Shown piece by piece: positions 1 through 6,390 of a stretch of 9,457 nt of DNA (positions within the stretch are counted from its first letter, which is position 1; every line of letters starts with the position of its first letter). Under the pieces are notes generated by a model. It did no database searches, was not told the origin of the DNA, and saw nothing but the letters and a program-made list of their open reading frames with translations. Both the position numbers and the translations under genes were made by a program. This DNA comes from Planctomycetaceae bacterium (lineage in GTDB: Bacteria; Planctomycetota; Planctomycetia; Planctomycetales; Planctomycetaceae): positions 1-9,457 of the forward strand of contig CANJZR010000108.1 of NCBI GenBank assembly GCA_947479075.1, read 5' to 3'.

Positions 1-606
1 GATGGACGAAAAAGCAACATTGTCCTTCCATTCTGCACCGACAGGAACTTGACTAAGGAAACCTACGCCAGTTGATGTATCGACGTTGATCAGGTTGTAC
101 CACCGTCCAGTCGAGTCATTCGGAATGCGAACACGAAGGGGAGTGTTCGCGTTGATCAATCCCTGAGACTGAAGCTCTGCCCAGTCACCAGCCTGTTCAC
201 AAACTATTCGACAAATCGGATGATTATCGTCGATGGCAGGTGATGACCAGGTGAAATTAGTCGATTCAGCAATCTGCACGCGTGCCGTGCCAAGATGATA
301 ACTGGCTGCCCCAATGTACTGCAGGGCATTTACGCATCGCCGATCACTGGGATCGAGCAGCAGACGGACACCGCGAGGCTCGCCGGCCTTCGCAGCACGA
401 CTCTTGGCCCCATTGAACACCGCCTGAACCTGACGGGCCCCAGCTGTAATCCGATCTTTACTGGATCCCTGAAACGCTGACAGAGCAATGATCGACAAGA
501 TCACGAAGATTGAGATCGAGACCAGCAGTTCAACAAGCGTGAATGCTCTCCGGTGACGCTGAGTTCGAGCACCGCCAGTTGGGCGGCAATGGATTGCAGT
601 ACGCAT
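1..606 (-). CDS. GspH/FimT-like pseudopilin, 3' part cut off by window edge
   Basis: A minor pseudopilin probably built into the tip or shaft of a type II secretion / type IV pilus filament. The frame from the ATG at 606 stays open for 202 codons to base 1, so the C-terminus is missing. Residues 1-21 form an Arg-rich leader (TQRHRRA), followed by the class III signal peptide FTLVELLVSISIF, with Phe22 at +1 and Glu26 at +5. The hydrophobic helix runs from about 22 to 45. Residues 58-81 (ARQVQAVFNGAKSRAAKAGE and on) resemble the helix that opens the GspH/FimT domain. The residue before the cleavage site is Ala21, not the usual Gly. The start overlaps the TAA of the upstream gene by one base (TAATG), and a purine-rich AAGGGG lies 8 nt upstream, so translation is probably coupled. 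The pseudopilin class is certain; the GspH/FimT assignment is a moderate-confidence reading of the helix pattern. Confidence 0.88.
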   Translation of the reverse strand, partial: MRTAIHCRPTGGARTQRHRRAFTLVELLVSISIFVILSIIALSAFQGSSKDRITAGARQVQAVFNGAKSRAAKAGEPRGVRLLLDPSDRRCVNALQYIGAASYHLGTARVQIAESTNFTWSSPAIDDNHPICRIVCEQAGDWAELQSQGLINANTPLRVRIPNDSTGRWYNLINVDTSTGVGFLSQVPVGAEWKDNVAFSSI

Positions 607-1832
607 TATTGCGGCCCCTTCTGTCGGTTAGAGAGGTTGTCAGCGAGATCAGCTGCGTTCGTCACCAGCCCCAGATGAGATGGGGCCGACGCGTTGGGCA
701 ACGCCATACCAAGCTGGCCATCAGGCCCAGCCGAAACAATCAACGTGACGTAGTAGCAATCACGATCGTGATACCAATCGGGACCTAGCGCCCGACCTGG
801 ATTCGTACGACCGGATAGGTTGAAGTCTCCATAGAACCATTGATACTGCTCGACGGGAGGTGGATAAGTCATCGGATCATTGGAGGCCATCAACTTGCGC
901 ATACGCGAGAGACGACTTGCGTTGTCTGCCGGATCACGATTCATCATCGCCTTTTGAGCAGCTGGGGAGGAAAGCAGAGGGAGACCCGAGACAAGGACAG
1001 ATGCCTGGTTGTAATCGGTCGCGGTATATGCGGTTCCATCAGCCTTAAACAATCGCGTTGGCCAGTTGTAGAACCGCAGTGGACGCCCCCATGCATCGAG
1101 AAGCTCCAGGTTTCCATCACTGTCGGTATCACCAATCAGGTTTCGATCAATCCCATCCAAACTTTCGGGGGGAAGCCCCAAGACATCTCCCTCCGTCAGC
1201 GCCACGTATAGAAGCTCTGCACTCTCGGCCTCAGGCTTTGATGTTGATGCTGCAATTTCTCGCCCCTTCCAACTATCAGGGTTCCATCGAGCGGAACCCG
1301 CAGATATCACGAGCATCCGCGACAGAAGTGGAGAATCGTCAACGTAGGTATAAGTGTGTGGATTCAAGTCACTGAAGTTAAAATCGATCACACCATCCAT
1401 GCCCCACAAATCGATTTCTCGCTGAGGAAAGATGGCCTTAAATAATGCCTTGCGGACATATACCTCAGCCTCCGGTTCCCCCAAGGTTTGGTTTGCAGGA
1501 GGGACATTCGCTCCGCCGTTGTAAAGAGTGACAAACCGCAGGGTCTGCTTACGAAACTCCCTTAACTCCCTCTTCGCTGGCAGGTCAGGATCAGCCAGGG
1601 CCATCGGCTGGGTAATGTTCTCAAACCCCCTCAGGCGATCTTCCAACGCGGCGTTGATCACCTGGATCCCACCTCTGGTCGCAGCTTCACGAGCCACCTG
1701 GCCCGTTTGTCCCAGCATCACGAACGCCAGCCCCGCCATGATTGCAATGATGGCCATGACCATCAGCAATTCGACGAGCGAGAAGCCTGCTCGTGCGGGT
1801 GGAGTTCGAGGATGTGAGACGCGGGCGATCAT
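606..1832 (-). CDS. Large prepilin-like protein (type II secretion pseudopilin family) with EF-hand-like loop
   Basis: A 408-residue protein with a class III signal peptide: a short leader (residues 1-16, ending PPARAG), then FSLVELLMVMAIIAIMAG, with canonical Gly16 at -1, Phe17 at +1 and Glu21 at +5. The hydrophobic N-terminal helix (about 17-40) anchors it in the inner membrane before assembly. It is much longer than classical GspG/GspH proteins (about 150-200 residues). Residues 235-246 have the spacing DxDxDGxxxxxD of an EF-hand calcium loop and run into DAWGRPLRF, a GspG-like Asp-x-Trp-Gly segment. Near the C-terminus is SAGPDG (367-372), the conserved turn seen before the calcium site of GspG-type pseudopilins. 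AGGA (1839-1842) lies 6 nt before the ATG and supports this start. The gene sits 45 nt after the GspG-like gene and ends inside the start codon of the next one, so the three are very likely cotranscribed. Its filament position (major, minor or tip) cannot be told from sequence. Confidence 0.93.
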   Translation of the reverse strand: MIARVSHPRTPPARAGFSLVELLMVMAIIAIMAGLAFVMLGQTGQVAREAATRGGIQVINAALEDRLRGFENITQPMALADPDLPAKRELREFRKQTLRFVTLYNGGANVPPANQTLGEPEAEVYVRKALFKAIFPQREIDLWGMDGVIDFNFSDLNPHTYTYVDDSPLLSRMLVISAGSARWNPDSWKGREIAASTSKPEAESAELLYVALTEGDVLGLPPESLDGIDRNLIGDTDSDGNLELLDAWGRPLRFYNWPTRLFKADGTAYTATDYNQASVLVSGLPLLSSPAAQKAMMNRDPADNASRLSRMRKLMASNDPMTYPPPVEQYQWFYGDFNLSGRTNPGRALGPDWYHDRDCYYVTLIVSAGPDGQLGMALPNASAPSHLGLVTNAADLADNLSNRQKGPQ

Positions 1833-1838
1833 GAGTGT

Positions 1839-1842
1839 TCCT
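1839..1842 (-). promoter_or_regulatory. Ribosome binding site of the large prepilin gene
   Basis: AGGA on the minus strand, 6 nt before the ATG at 1832, within the 45-nt gap after the stop of the GspG-like gene. It fixes the start that gives the normal short prepilin leader. Confidence 0.6.
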
Positions 1843-1877
1843 GGTGAATCAGAGCCAAAGCGGTAATTTGGGACTCA

Positions 1878-2828
1878 CTATTCGAGACGGCTACCCTTGA
1901 AGTTCGTGATGTTGTCACGCTCGACAGCACGGGCAGGGGGGAGACCAACATCAAGTGGCCCGCCACTTCCTTGCTCACCATCAAACCCTGCTGAGATAAT
2001 CTGAAATGACTTTGAGTTGAAGGCTTGGCCTCCGGTGGACTGCAAGTAGACGCTCGTCAACGTGCTGCCTGGACCGTAGCTCAGATCCGCTGCACGATAA
2101 CCCTTTCCGTCGTAGCTGCTGACATAGACATAGGGTTTAGTCTGACCGGGAAGTGAGTCGAGAAACTCTGGCATCCCCTCCACGTCTTGAGTAGAGGGCG
2201 TTGCGGTTGAATCTTTGTTAACCAACCTGGCATTGTCGAATTGTTGAAATGGACCGACACGCGAACCGCCGCGAGCAAAGGGGTTGGCAGGATCGACCGA
2301 AAAGCCGAGGGGCTCCCAGCGGTTGATCGTATTGCCCGCAGTTCCAATCGTGTTCCCTGACTTATCTACGATATCCGTTGCATTCACCCCACCGAGAAAG
2401 AACACCAGACACTCGGCCCCCGTCAGATGAAGTACGTTCGAGTTCTGACCGTTTCCGTTGATGTCACGATCTTTTGTAAAGTCAAACTGTGGCCAGATCC
2501 CCCGAATGATCGCCCGGCTTCGGCGGGCATCAGGCGTAGTAGCACTCCATCCGGAATCATCCTCGTAGAGATAGATCTCGCTTGGAGGCTCAGAGCCGTA
2601 TTTGAGCTTGAAGTCGGCAATCGACTTTTCAAAGTTCTTCATCTCGGCCACGACAGCTGCATTAAGCGCAGCAGCGCGGGCAGACATCACACCTGACAGC
2701 AACAGCCCCATCAGGATCGTAATAATCAGAATCACCACCATCAGCTCGATCAGCGAGAACGCTCGACGGAGGGCGGAGCGAGTGGCTGATGGGTGGGTGG
2801 GTCGGGAGTTCCGGAAGGGCCGTTGCAT
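1878..2828 (-). CDS. GspG-like prepilin (type II secretion / type IV pilus major-pseudopilin family)
   Basis: A 316-residue pseudopilin. Residues 1-23 are a long basic leader (ending ATRSALRRA), followed by FSLIELMVVILIITILMGLL, with Phe24 at +1 and Glu28 at +5; residue -1 is Ala23 instead of Gly. The helix at about 24-46 is the membrane anchor and filament core. Residues 63-78 (MKNFEKSIADFKLKYG) match the GspG-type helix that packs under the globular head. Residues 122-127 (DINGNG) resemble a degenerate calcium loop, followed by GAECLVFFLGG (137-147), a segment I recall from planctomycete prepilin-like proteins. The C-terminus has ISAGFDG (278-284) and DNITNF (305-310), the SAG-x-DG ... D-x-I-T-N pattern of the GspG calcium site. 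AGGAG lies 8 nt before the ATG. It is first of three pseudopilin genes and follows a 263-nt structured gap, so it may head its own transcript. Whether it is the major subunit is inference. Confidence 0.93.
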   Translation of the reverse strand: MQRPFRNSRPTHPSATRSALRRAFSLIELMVVILIITILMGLLLSGVMSARAAALNAAVVAEMKNFEKSIADFKLKYGSEPPSEIYLYEDDSGWSATTPDARRSRAIIRGIWPQFDFTKDRDINGNGQNSNVLHLTGAECLVFFLGGVNATDIVDKSGNTIGTAGNTINRWEPLGFSVDPANPFARGGSRVGPFQQFDNARLVNKDSTATPSTQDVEGMPEFLDSLPGQTKPYVYVSSYDGKGYRAADLSYGPGSTLTSVYLQSTGGQAFNSKSFQIISAGFDGEQGSGGPLDVGLPPARAVERDNITNFKGSRLE

Positions 2829-2836
2829 GATGGAGA

Positions 2837-2841
2837 CTCCT
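2837..2841 (-). promoter_or_regulatory. Ribosome binding site of the GspG-like prepilin gene
   Basis: AGGAG on the minus strand, 8 nt before the ATG at 2828. It is the best Shine-Dalgarno match of any gene in the window, and a 7-bp inverted repeat (2845-2851 with 2874-2880) lies just upstream. Confidence 0.7.
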
Positions 2842-2983
2842 GCGATTCGGGGACGAACTTGATTTTGAAAGAACCCGAATTGCGGGCGGTTTGGACGGGA
2901 TGTCAGTCAGGTCGTGGTTGGCTTCTCTCTGCGAAAGGTGTAGCGTTTTGCAGCACCTTGCGTCGCGTCCTGCGGGTCGTCGT

Positions 2984-2998
2984 GAGGCGGTTCGCCTC
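2984..2998 (-). repeat. Perfect short hairpin GAGGCG-AAC-CGCCTC
   Basis: A 6-bp GC-rich stem with a 3-nt loop, located centrally between the arms at 3020-3027 and 2914-2921. No T-run follows on either strand, so it is more likely part of a larger RNA fold than a terminator. Confidence 0.5.
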
Positions 2999-3034
2999 GA
3001 AAATCAGGCTTTTTCCAGCCCAACCACTTACATC

Positions 3035-3050
3035 GCACCTTGCGTGCCAG
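3035..3050 (-). promoter_or_regulatory. Candidate sigma-54 (-24/-12) promoter ahead of the pseudopilin genes
   Basis: CTGGCACGCAAGGTGC on the minus strand matches the RpoN consensus YTGGCACG-N4-TTGC at all positions but one (GTGC for TTGC), with the strict GG-N10-GC spacing. The predicted start would be near 3023, giving a leader of about 195 nt before the ATG at 2828. Sigma-54 control of pilin genes through PilR is established in Pseudomonas and other bacteria, but no activator gene is visible here. The overlap with the hairpin arm at 3046-3050 leaves open a chance match. Confidence 0.35.
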
Positions 3051-3075
3051 CGGATGGAATTGTCCACCCGCTGGC
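3046..3075 (-). repeat. 13-bp inverted repeat just after the gspF stop
   Basis: GCCAGCGGGTGGA, loop CAAT, TCCATCCGCTGGC. All 13 positions pair, one as a G-U wobble. It starts 16 nt past the gspF TGA. It is strong enough to protect or end the gspF message, but ACGCAAGG follows rather than a T-run, so it is not a canonical intrinsic terminator. Its 3' arm overlaps the candidate sigma-54 promoter. Confidence 0.6.
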
Positions 3076-3091
3076 CAGGTTTCCACACCAG

Positions 3092-4348
3092 TCACGACAG
3101 CTCGTTGAGCAGCTTGACCAGGGGCATAAACAGGGCGATGACGATGAAACCGACGATGAGCCCCAGGACCACGGTCATGATCGGTTCCAGCAGGTTCACC
3201 AGACCTTCGATCAGAACCGTCACTTCTTCTTCGTACACGTCGGCCACCTTGTAGAGCATGTTGTCGAGGGCTCCGGTCTCTTCGCCCACGTCCACCATGT
3301 TCACCACCATGTCGTCGGTGATGCGTGTCTCTTTCAGTGGCACAGCCATCGTTTCACCTTCGCGAATCGAAGACTGGATGTGTTCAAAGGCCTTGCGGAA
3401 GACTTCGTTGCCCGCTGTATCGCGTGCGATGGCCAGGGCTTCCAGAATGGGCACACCCGAGGCAATGAGTGTCCCCAGTGTGCGGGCCGTTCTGGCCACG
3501 GTCGATTTGGAAATAATGGCCCCCAGCAAGGGGATCTTCAGGGCGATTCGATCCAGGATGTACGACCCGGTTTTGTTCTTGCGTATGATCTTCAAGAGCA
3601 GGATGAACGCCACTGGGATCGTGGGAATCAGGTACCAATAGGTCACGACGTTATCGCTGATGCTGATGAGCAACTCCGTCATCGCGGGAAGTTCCACACC
3701 GAAGCCGATGAAGATTTCCTTGAACTTCGGGATGATGAAGTACATGATCCCGCCCACGATCACGCCAGCCACCAACAGCACGGCCGCCGGGTAGATCATG
3801 GCCCCCTGCACCTTGCGTTTGAGGCTCTGGGACTTTTCCTTGAACTCCGCCAGACGCTGGAGAATGACTTCCAGTGCACCACCGGCCTCACCGGCTTTGA
3901 CCATGTTCACATAGAGGTTGTCAAACGCCTTGGGCTGTTTCGCCATGGCTTCCGACAGGGTGTTTCCTGATTCGACGTCTTCGATAACGCCGATGAGCGA
4001 GTTCTTGAGCGGACCAGGCTTGGCTTGTGTCTCCAGAATCCGGAGGCTGCGGAGGATTGGCAGGCCAGCGTCCTGCAGCGTGGAAAGCTGACGGGTGAAG
4101 GTACACAGCACCTTGGGCTTTACGCCGCCGAAAGAGAAGGCCTTCTTCTTGCGGGGGCCTTTCATCTCCTTGGTTTTGGCGGCCGCCGTAGCGTCCTTTT
4201 TCTTGCCCTTGTTCTTCTCGGTGATCTTGGTGACGAAGAATCCTTTTTCGCGGATTTTCGTTTGTGCTTCCGCCTCGGTCGCAGCTTCGATGGAGTCCTT
4301 GACCTCGAGGCCCGAGTTGTCCATTGCCTCGTACTGGTAGGTTGCCAT
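3092..4348 (-). CDS. gspF: Type II secretion / type IV pilus inner-membrane platform protein GspF/PilC
   Basis: A 418-residue polytopic inner-membrane protein that couples the cytoplasmic assembly ATPase to pseudopilin polymerisation; the length is normal for the family. The N-terminal 45 residues (MATYQYEAMDNSG and on) are the usual small cytoplasmic domain, followed by a Lys-rich linker (about 46-70). Two GspF domains follow, at about 78-203 and 283-405. Each carries the repeated signature GE-x2-GAL-x3-L (KAGEAGGALEVIL at 151-163, DVGEETGALDNML at 353-365). Hydrophobic segments lie at about 187-206, 236-254 and 388-410. The start is supported by AGGAAGAG just upstream, which sits inside a palindrome (4358-4370). 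The gene follows the complete GspE/PilB gene by 177 nt, which makes that ATPase its likely direct partner. Whether it should be called PilC (pilus) or GspF (secretion) depends on the filament's role, which the sequence does not settle. Confidence 0.96.
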   Translation of the reverse strand: MATYQYEAMDNSGLEVKDSIEAATEAEAQTKIREKGFFVTKITEKNKGKKKDATAAAKTKEMKGPRKKKAFSFGGVKPKVLCTFTRQLSTLQDAGLPILRSLRILETQAKPGPLKNSLIGVIEDVESGNTLSEAMAKQPKAFDNLYVNMVKAGEAGGALEVILQRLAEFKEKSQSLKRKVQGAMIYPAAVLLVAGVIVGGIMYFIIPKFKEIFIGFGVELPAMTELLISISDNVVTYWYLIPTIPVAFILLLKIIRKNKTGSYILDRIALKIPLLGAIISKSTVARTARTLGTLIASGVPILEALAIARDTAGNEVFRKAFEHIQSSIREGETMAVPLKETRITDDMVVNMVDVGEETGALDNMLYKVADVYEEEVTVLIEGLVNLLEPIMTVVLGLIVGFIVIALFMPLVKLLNELS

Positions 4349-4525
4349 GTCTCTCTTCCTCGAATCGAGGCCCTCTGCTCAGTGGAGTGGGCAGCGGATG
4401 AATCTGTTGTGTGAGTCGCCAGACGGGTGTGTCGACGATGGGGAGACTCGGGGGAACGGGTGCTTCTCAGACGAGACGCAAAGAACAGATCCCAGAATCA
4501 ACTGTTCGTTGGTTTTCGGAGTTGG
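4349..4525 (-). other. 177-nt gap between the gspE/pilB-like gene and gspF
   Basis: No gene seen. Downstream of the ATPase stop is an inverted repeat GAACAG (4507-4502) / CTGTTC (4488-4483) followed by TTTGCG, which at best is a weak terminator. The gap ends with the palindrome and ribosome binding site of gspF. No convincing promoter was found. Confidence 0.4.
4358..4370 (-). promoter_or_regulatory. Palindrome containing the gspF ribosome binding site
   Basis: CCTCGATTCGAGG, a 13-nt palindrome whose right arm (CGAGG) is the start of the purine-rich CGAGGAAGAG before the gspF ATG at 4348. As RNA it can form a 5-bp stem with an ATT loop that would partly hide the Shine-Dalgarno region. It could equally be an operator-like DNA site. 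Confidence 0.4.
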
Positions 4526-6238
4526 TCAAGCATCGCCCTCTTCCATGACGGTTTCGCGGACCACTTCGTCAATCGTCGAGACTCCGTCGAAGATCAATTT
4601 CAGCCCCGATTCGCGTAGAGTGGTCATCCCCTGGCTGCGGGCCAGGTTTCGCATGTCGTCGACCGACGCATCCGAGGAGATCATGTCCCGGATATCGTCG
4701 CTCATATCCAGCAGCTCATAGATCCCACAGCGTCCCTTGTAGCCCGAGTTGTTGCACCGCTGGCATCCCTTGCCGTAGTAGAACTTATACTGCCGGGCCT
4801 TTTCAATCGGCAGCTGCAGCTCCAGCAACAACTCGTCCGAGGGGTCGAACTGGGTCCGGCACTGGACGCAGATCTTGCGCACCAGTCGTTGTGCCAGAAT
4901 GGCTTCGACCGTCGCGGTGATCAGGAAGGTCGGCACCCCCATATCACGCAGACGGGTAATCGCCGACGGAGCATCGTTTGTGTGCAGCGTGCTGAACACC
5001 AGGTGGCCGGTCAGCGAACTTTGCACCGCGATTTCGGCGGTTTCATAGTCGCGGATCTCGCCGACCAGAATGATGTCGGGATCGTGACGCAGAATCGCCC
5101 GCAGAGCCGACGCAAAGGTCACTCCGATTTCGGAGTTGATCGGGACCTGAACGATGCCATCGATGTCGTACTCGATGGGGTCTTCAGTCGTGATCACCTT
5201 GGTTTCGATGTCATTGAGTTCGTTCAGCGCGGAGTAGAGAGTCGTTGTCTTGCCCGAACCCGTGGGCCCCGTTACCAGCACAATGCCGTGGGGCCGGTGA
5301 ATCGTCTTGCGAAAGTTGTTCAGAATGGAGGGATCCATTCCGATCTTGTTCAGGTCGAGCTGCACGACAGTACGGTCGAGAACTCGCATAACCACTGATT
5401 CGCCAAACATGGTCGGCAGAATACTGACTCGCAAGTCGACGGGACTGCCACCGACGTTGAGTTCGATACGACCGTCCTGAGGCAGGCGACGTTCGGCGAT
5501 GTCGAGATTCGCCATGACCTTCACGCGGCTGACGATGGCAGCGGCCAGATGGCGTGGCGGCGGGACCATTTCATACAGCACGCCGTCCGCACGCACGCGG
5601 ATCTTGAACTCGTCTTCAAACGGCTCAAAGTGGATGTCCGACGCCTGATCCTTGATCGCCAGCAGCATCACCATGTTGAGCAGCTTGCGGATCGGGTGCG
5701 AGTCCATGTACTCGTCAGCCAGATCGAACGCGCCCTGCTTGCCGCCGAGGCCGACGTTCTCCGGCATCTCTTCGAGGCCGGCAATCACATCCTCGATGCT
5801 GTCCTGCTTGGCGGCATAATGCTTCAGGATCGCCTGCTCAACAGCCTGTGGAGAGGAGACCGCACCTCGCACCTCCATGCCGATGAAGTTTCTCAAATCG
5901 TCGAGAGCAGCCAGGTTCTGGGGATCTCCCATGGCCACGGTAAGCACACCGTCCCGCATCGAGATCGGCATGATCTTGTAGACTTCGGCCATCGTCGATG
6001 GAACAAGGTCCACGACCTTGGGGGGGATGTTCGTTTCCGCCAGATTGACGACCGGCATGCCCCATTGCTCGGCGAGCGCTTCGGTCAGCTGCTCATTCGT
6101 AATCAGCCCGAGCTTGAGAGCCACCTGCCCCAGAATTTCACCGGGGCTCTGCTTCTGCTCCTCGAGCACGTCCCAGAGCTGATCCTCGGACAGGTAGCCG
6201 AGATCCACCAGGATTTGTCCAAGACGACGTTGAGCCAT
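4526..6238 (-). CDS. GspE/PilB-family assembly ATPase with MshEN-type N-terminal domain
   Basis: A 570-residue cytoplasmic hexameric ATPase that powers pseudopilin extraction from the membrane and filament growth through GspF; full length for the family. Residues 1-60 form an N-terminal MshEN-type domain. The first motif begins RLG at 5-7 and ends Gln28 with the full RLGxxLVxxG...LxxxLxxQ pattern; the second, at about 35-58, is weaker. The linker and N2 domain precede the core. Core motifs seen are the Asp box SDIHFEP (200-206), Walker A GPTGSGKT (324-331), Walker B DIILVGEIRD (388-397), the His box HLVFSTLHTNDA (412-423), and a tetracysteine zinc site, C457-x2-C460 and C492-x2-C495. The last is typical of GspE/PilB and absent from PilT. 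The start gives the expected MAQRRLG N-terminus, although no good Shine-Dalgarno precedes it. The gene lies between pilT and gspF. It could serve a pilus (PilB) or a secretion system (GspE). Confidence 0.96.
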   Translation of the reverse strand: MAQRRLGQILVDLGYLSEDQLWDVLEEQKQSPGEILGQVALKLGLITNEQLTEALAEQWGMPVVNLAETNIPPKVVDLVPSTMAEVYKIMPISMRDGVLTVAMGDPQNLAALDDLRNFIGMEVRGAVSSPQAVEQAILKHYAAKQDSIEDVIAGLEEMPENVGLGGKQGAFDLADEYMDSHPIRKLLNMVMLLAIKDQASDIHFEPFEDEFKIRVRADGVLYEMVPPPRHLAAAIVSRVKVMANLDIAERRLPQDGRIELNVGGSPVDLRVSILPTMFGESVVMRVLDRTVVQLDLNKIGMDPSILNNFRKTIHRPHGIVLVTGPTGSGKTTTLYSALNELNDIETKVITTEDPIEYDIDGIVQVPINSEIGVTFASALRAILRHDPDIILVGEIRDYETAEIAVQSSLTGHLVFSTLHTNDAPSAITRLRDMGVPTFLITATVEAILAQRLVRKICVQCRTQFDPSDELLLELQLPIEKARQYKFYYGKGCQRCNNSGYKGRCGIYELLDMSDDIRDMISSDASVDDMRNLARSQGMTTLRESGLKLIFDGVSTIDEVVRETVMEEGDA

Positions 6239-6256
6239 GTAAATCTGCCGTTGAGA

Positions 6257-6284
6257 AGGCCCCCGGGACTAACCCTTCGGGCCT
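6257..6284 (-). repeat. Two-tier hairpin 18 nt before the gspE/pilB-like start codon
   Basis: AGGCCC pairs with GGGCCT (6 bp) and, inside a small internal loop, GGG pairs with CCC around TTAGT. It sits in the leader just ahead of a start codon that has no clear Shine-Dalgarno, so it may influence initiation or mRNA stability. Confidence 0.45.
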
Positions 6285-6372
6285 GGTCGTGAGTCGTGAA
6301 TTGGGTGGAGACTGAGTGGTTACAAGTCAGCGTCTGGCTGGTTCGCAACCCTTGCAGCCCAGTCCGGCTTCT

Positions 6373-6390
6373 CTCCGCATGACCGCGGAG
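6373..6390 (-). repeat. Perfect 6-bp hairpin downstream of pilT
   Basis: CTCCGC-GGTCAT-GCGGAG on the minus strand, about 100 nt past the pilT stop. It is GC-rich but followed by AGAAGCC rather than T residues, so intrinsic termination is doubtful; an RNA-stabilising or processing role is possible. Confidence 0.4.

Larger units (their letters stand above)
2829..3091 (-). other. 263-nt structured intergenic gap between gspF and the pseudopilin genes
   Basis: No open frame here looks like a gene. Read on the minus strand, the gap holds, in order: a 13-bp hairpin (3075-3046); a GG-N10-GC promoter match (3050-3035); inverted arms GTGGTTGG (3027-3020) and CCAACCAC (2921-2914) enclosing a perfect GAGGCG-AAC-CGCCTC hairpin (2998-2984) and a bulged stem (2966-2953 with 2940-2931); a 7-bp inverted repeat, ATTCGGG/CCCGAAT (2880-2874, 2851-2845); and finally the ribosome binding site. 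The 11-mer ACGCAAGGTGC occurs twice (3045-3035 and 2963-2953). No stem is followed by a T-run. The region probably contains the end of the gspF transcript and/or the leader of the pseudopilin transcript. Confidence 0.55.

Noticed and set aside
840..1211. Plus-strand open frame opposite the large pseudopilin
   Set aside because: The opposite strand carries a complete prepilin with signal peptide and ribosome binding site; this frame has no motif.
2953..2963. Second copy of ACGCAAGGTGC as another sigma-54 site
   Set aside because: The bases upstream lack the -24 GG at the correct distance; only the -12 half is repeated.
2891..3970. Long plus-strand open frame (359 codons) opposite gspF
   Set aside because: Its translation is His/Asp/Gln/Arg-rich without any domain, and it lies mostly antisense to a well-conserved GspF gene; it is a coding shadow.
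4478..4495. Second possible sigma-54 site before gspF (CTGGG ... TTTGC)
   Set aside because: The GG to GC spacing is 11, not the required 10, and the -24 element is poor.
4483..4507. Intrinsic terminator after the complete ATPase gene
   Set aside because: The stem is only 6 bp of mixed composition with a 13-nt loop, and the T-run is short; mentioned only as part of the gap.
6020..6026. C7 run in the complete ATPase gene (Pro-Pro codons)
   Set aside because: Runs of seven are not unusual in GC-rich coding DNA and are too short to propose a slippage switch.
5549..6292. Plus-strand open frame of 247 codons opposite the complete ATPase
   Set aside because: His/Leu/Arg-rich antisense shadow of a conserved gene, with no family features.
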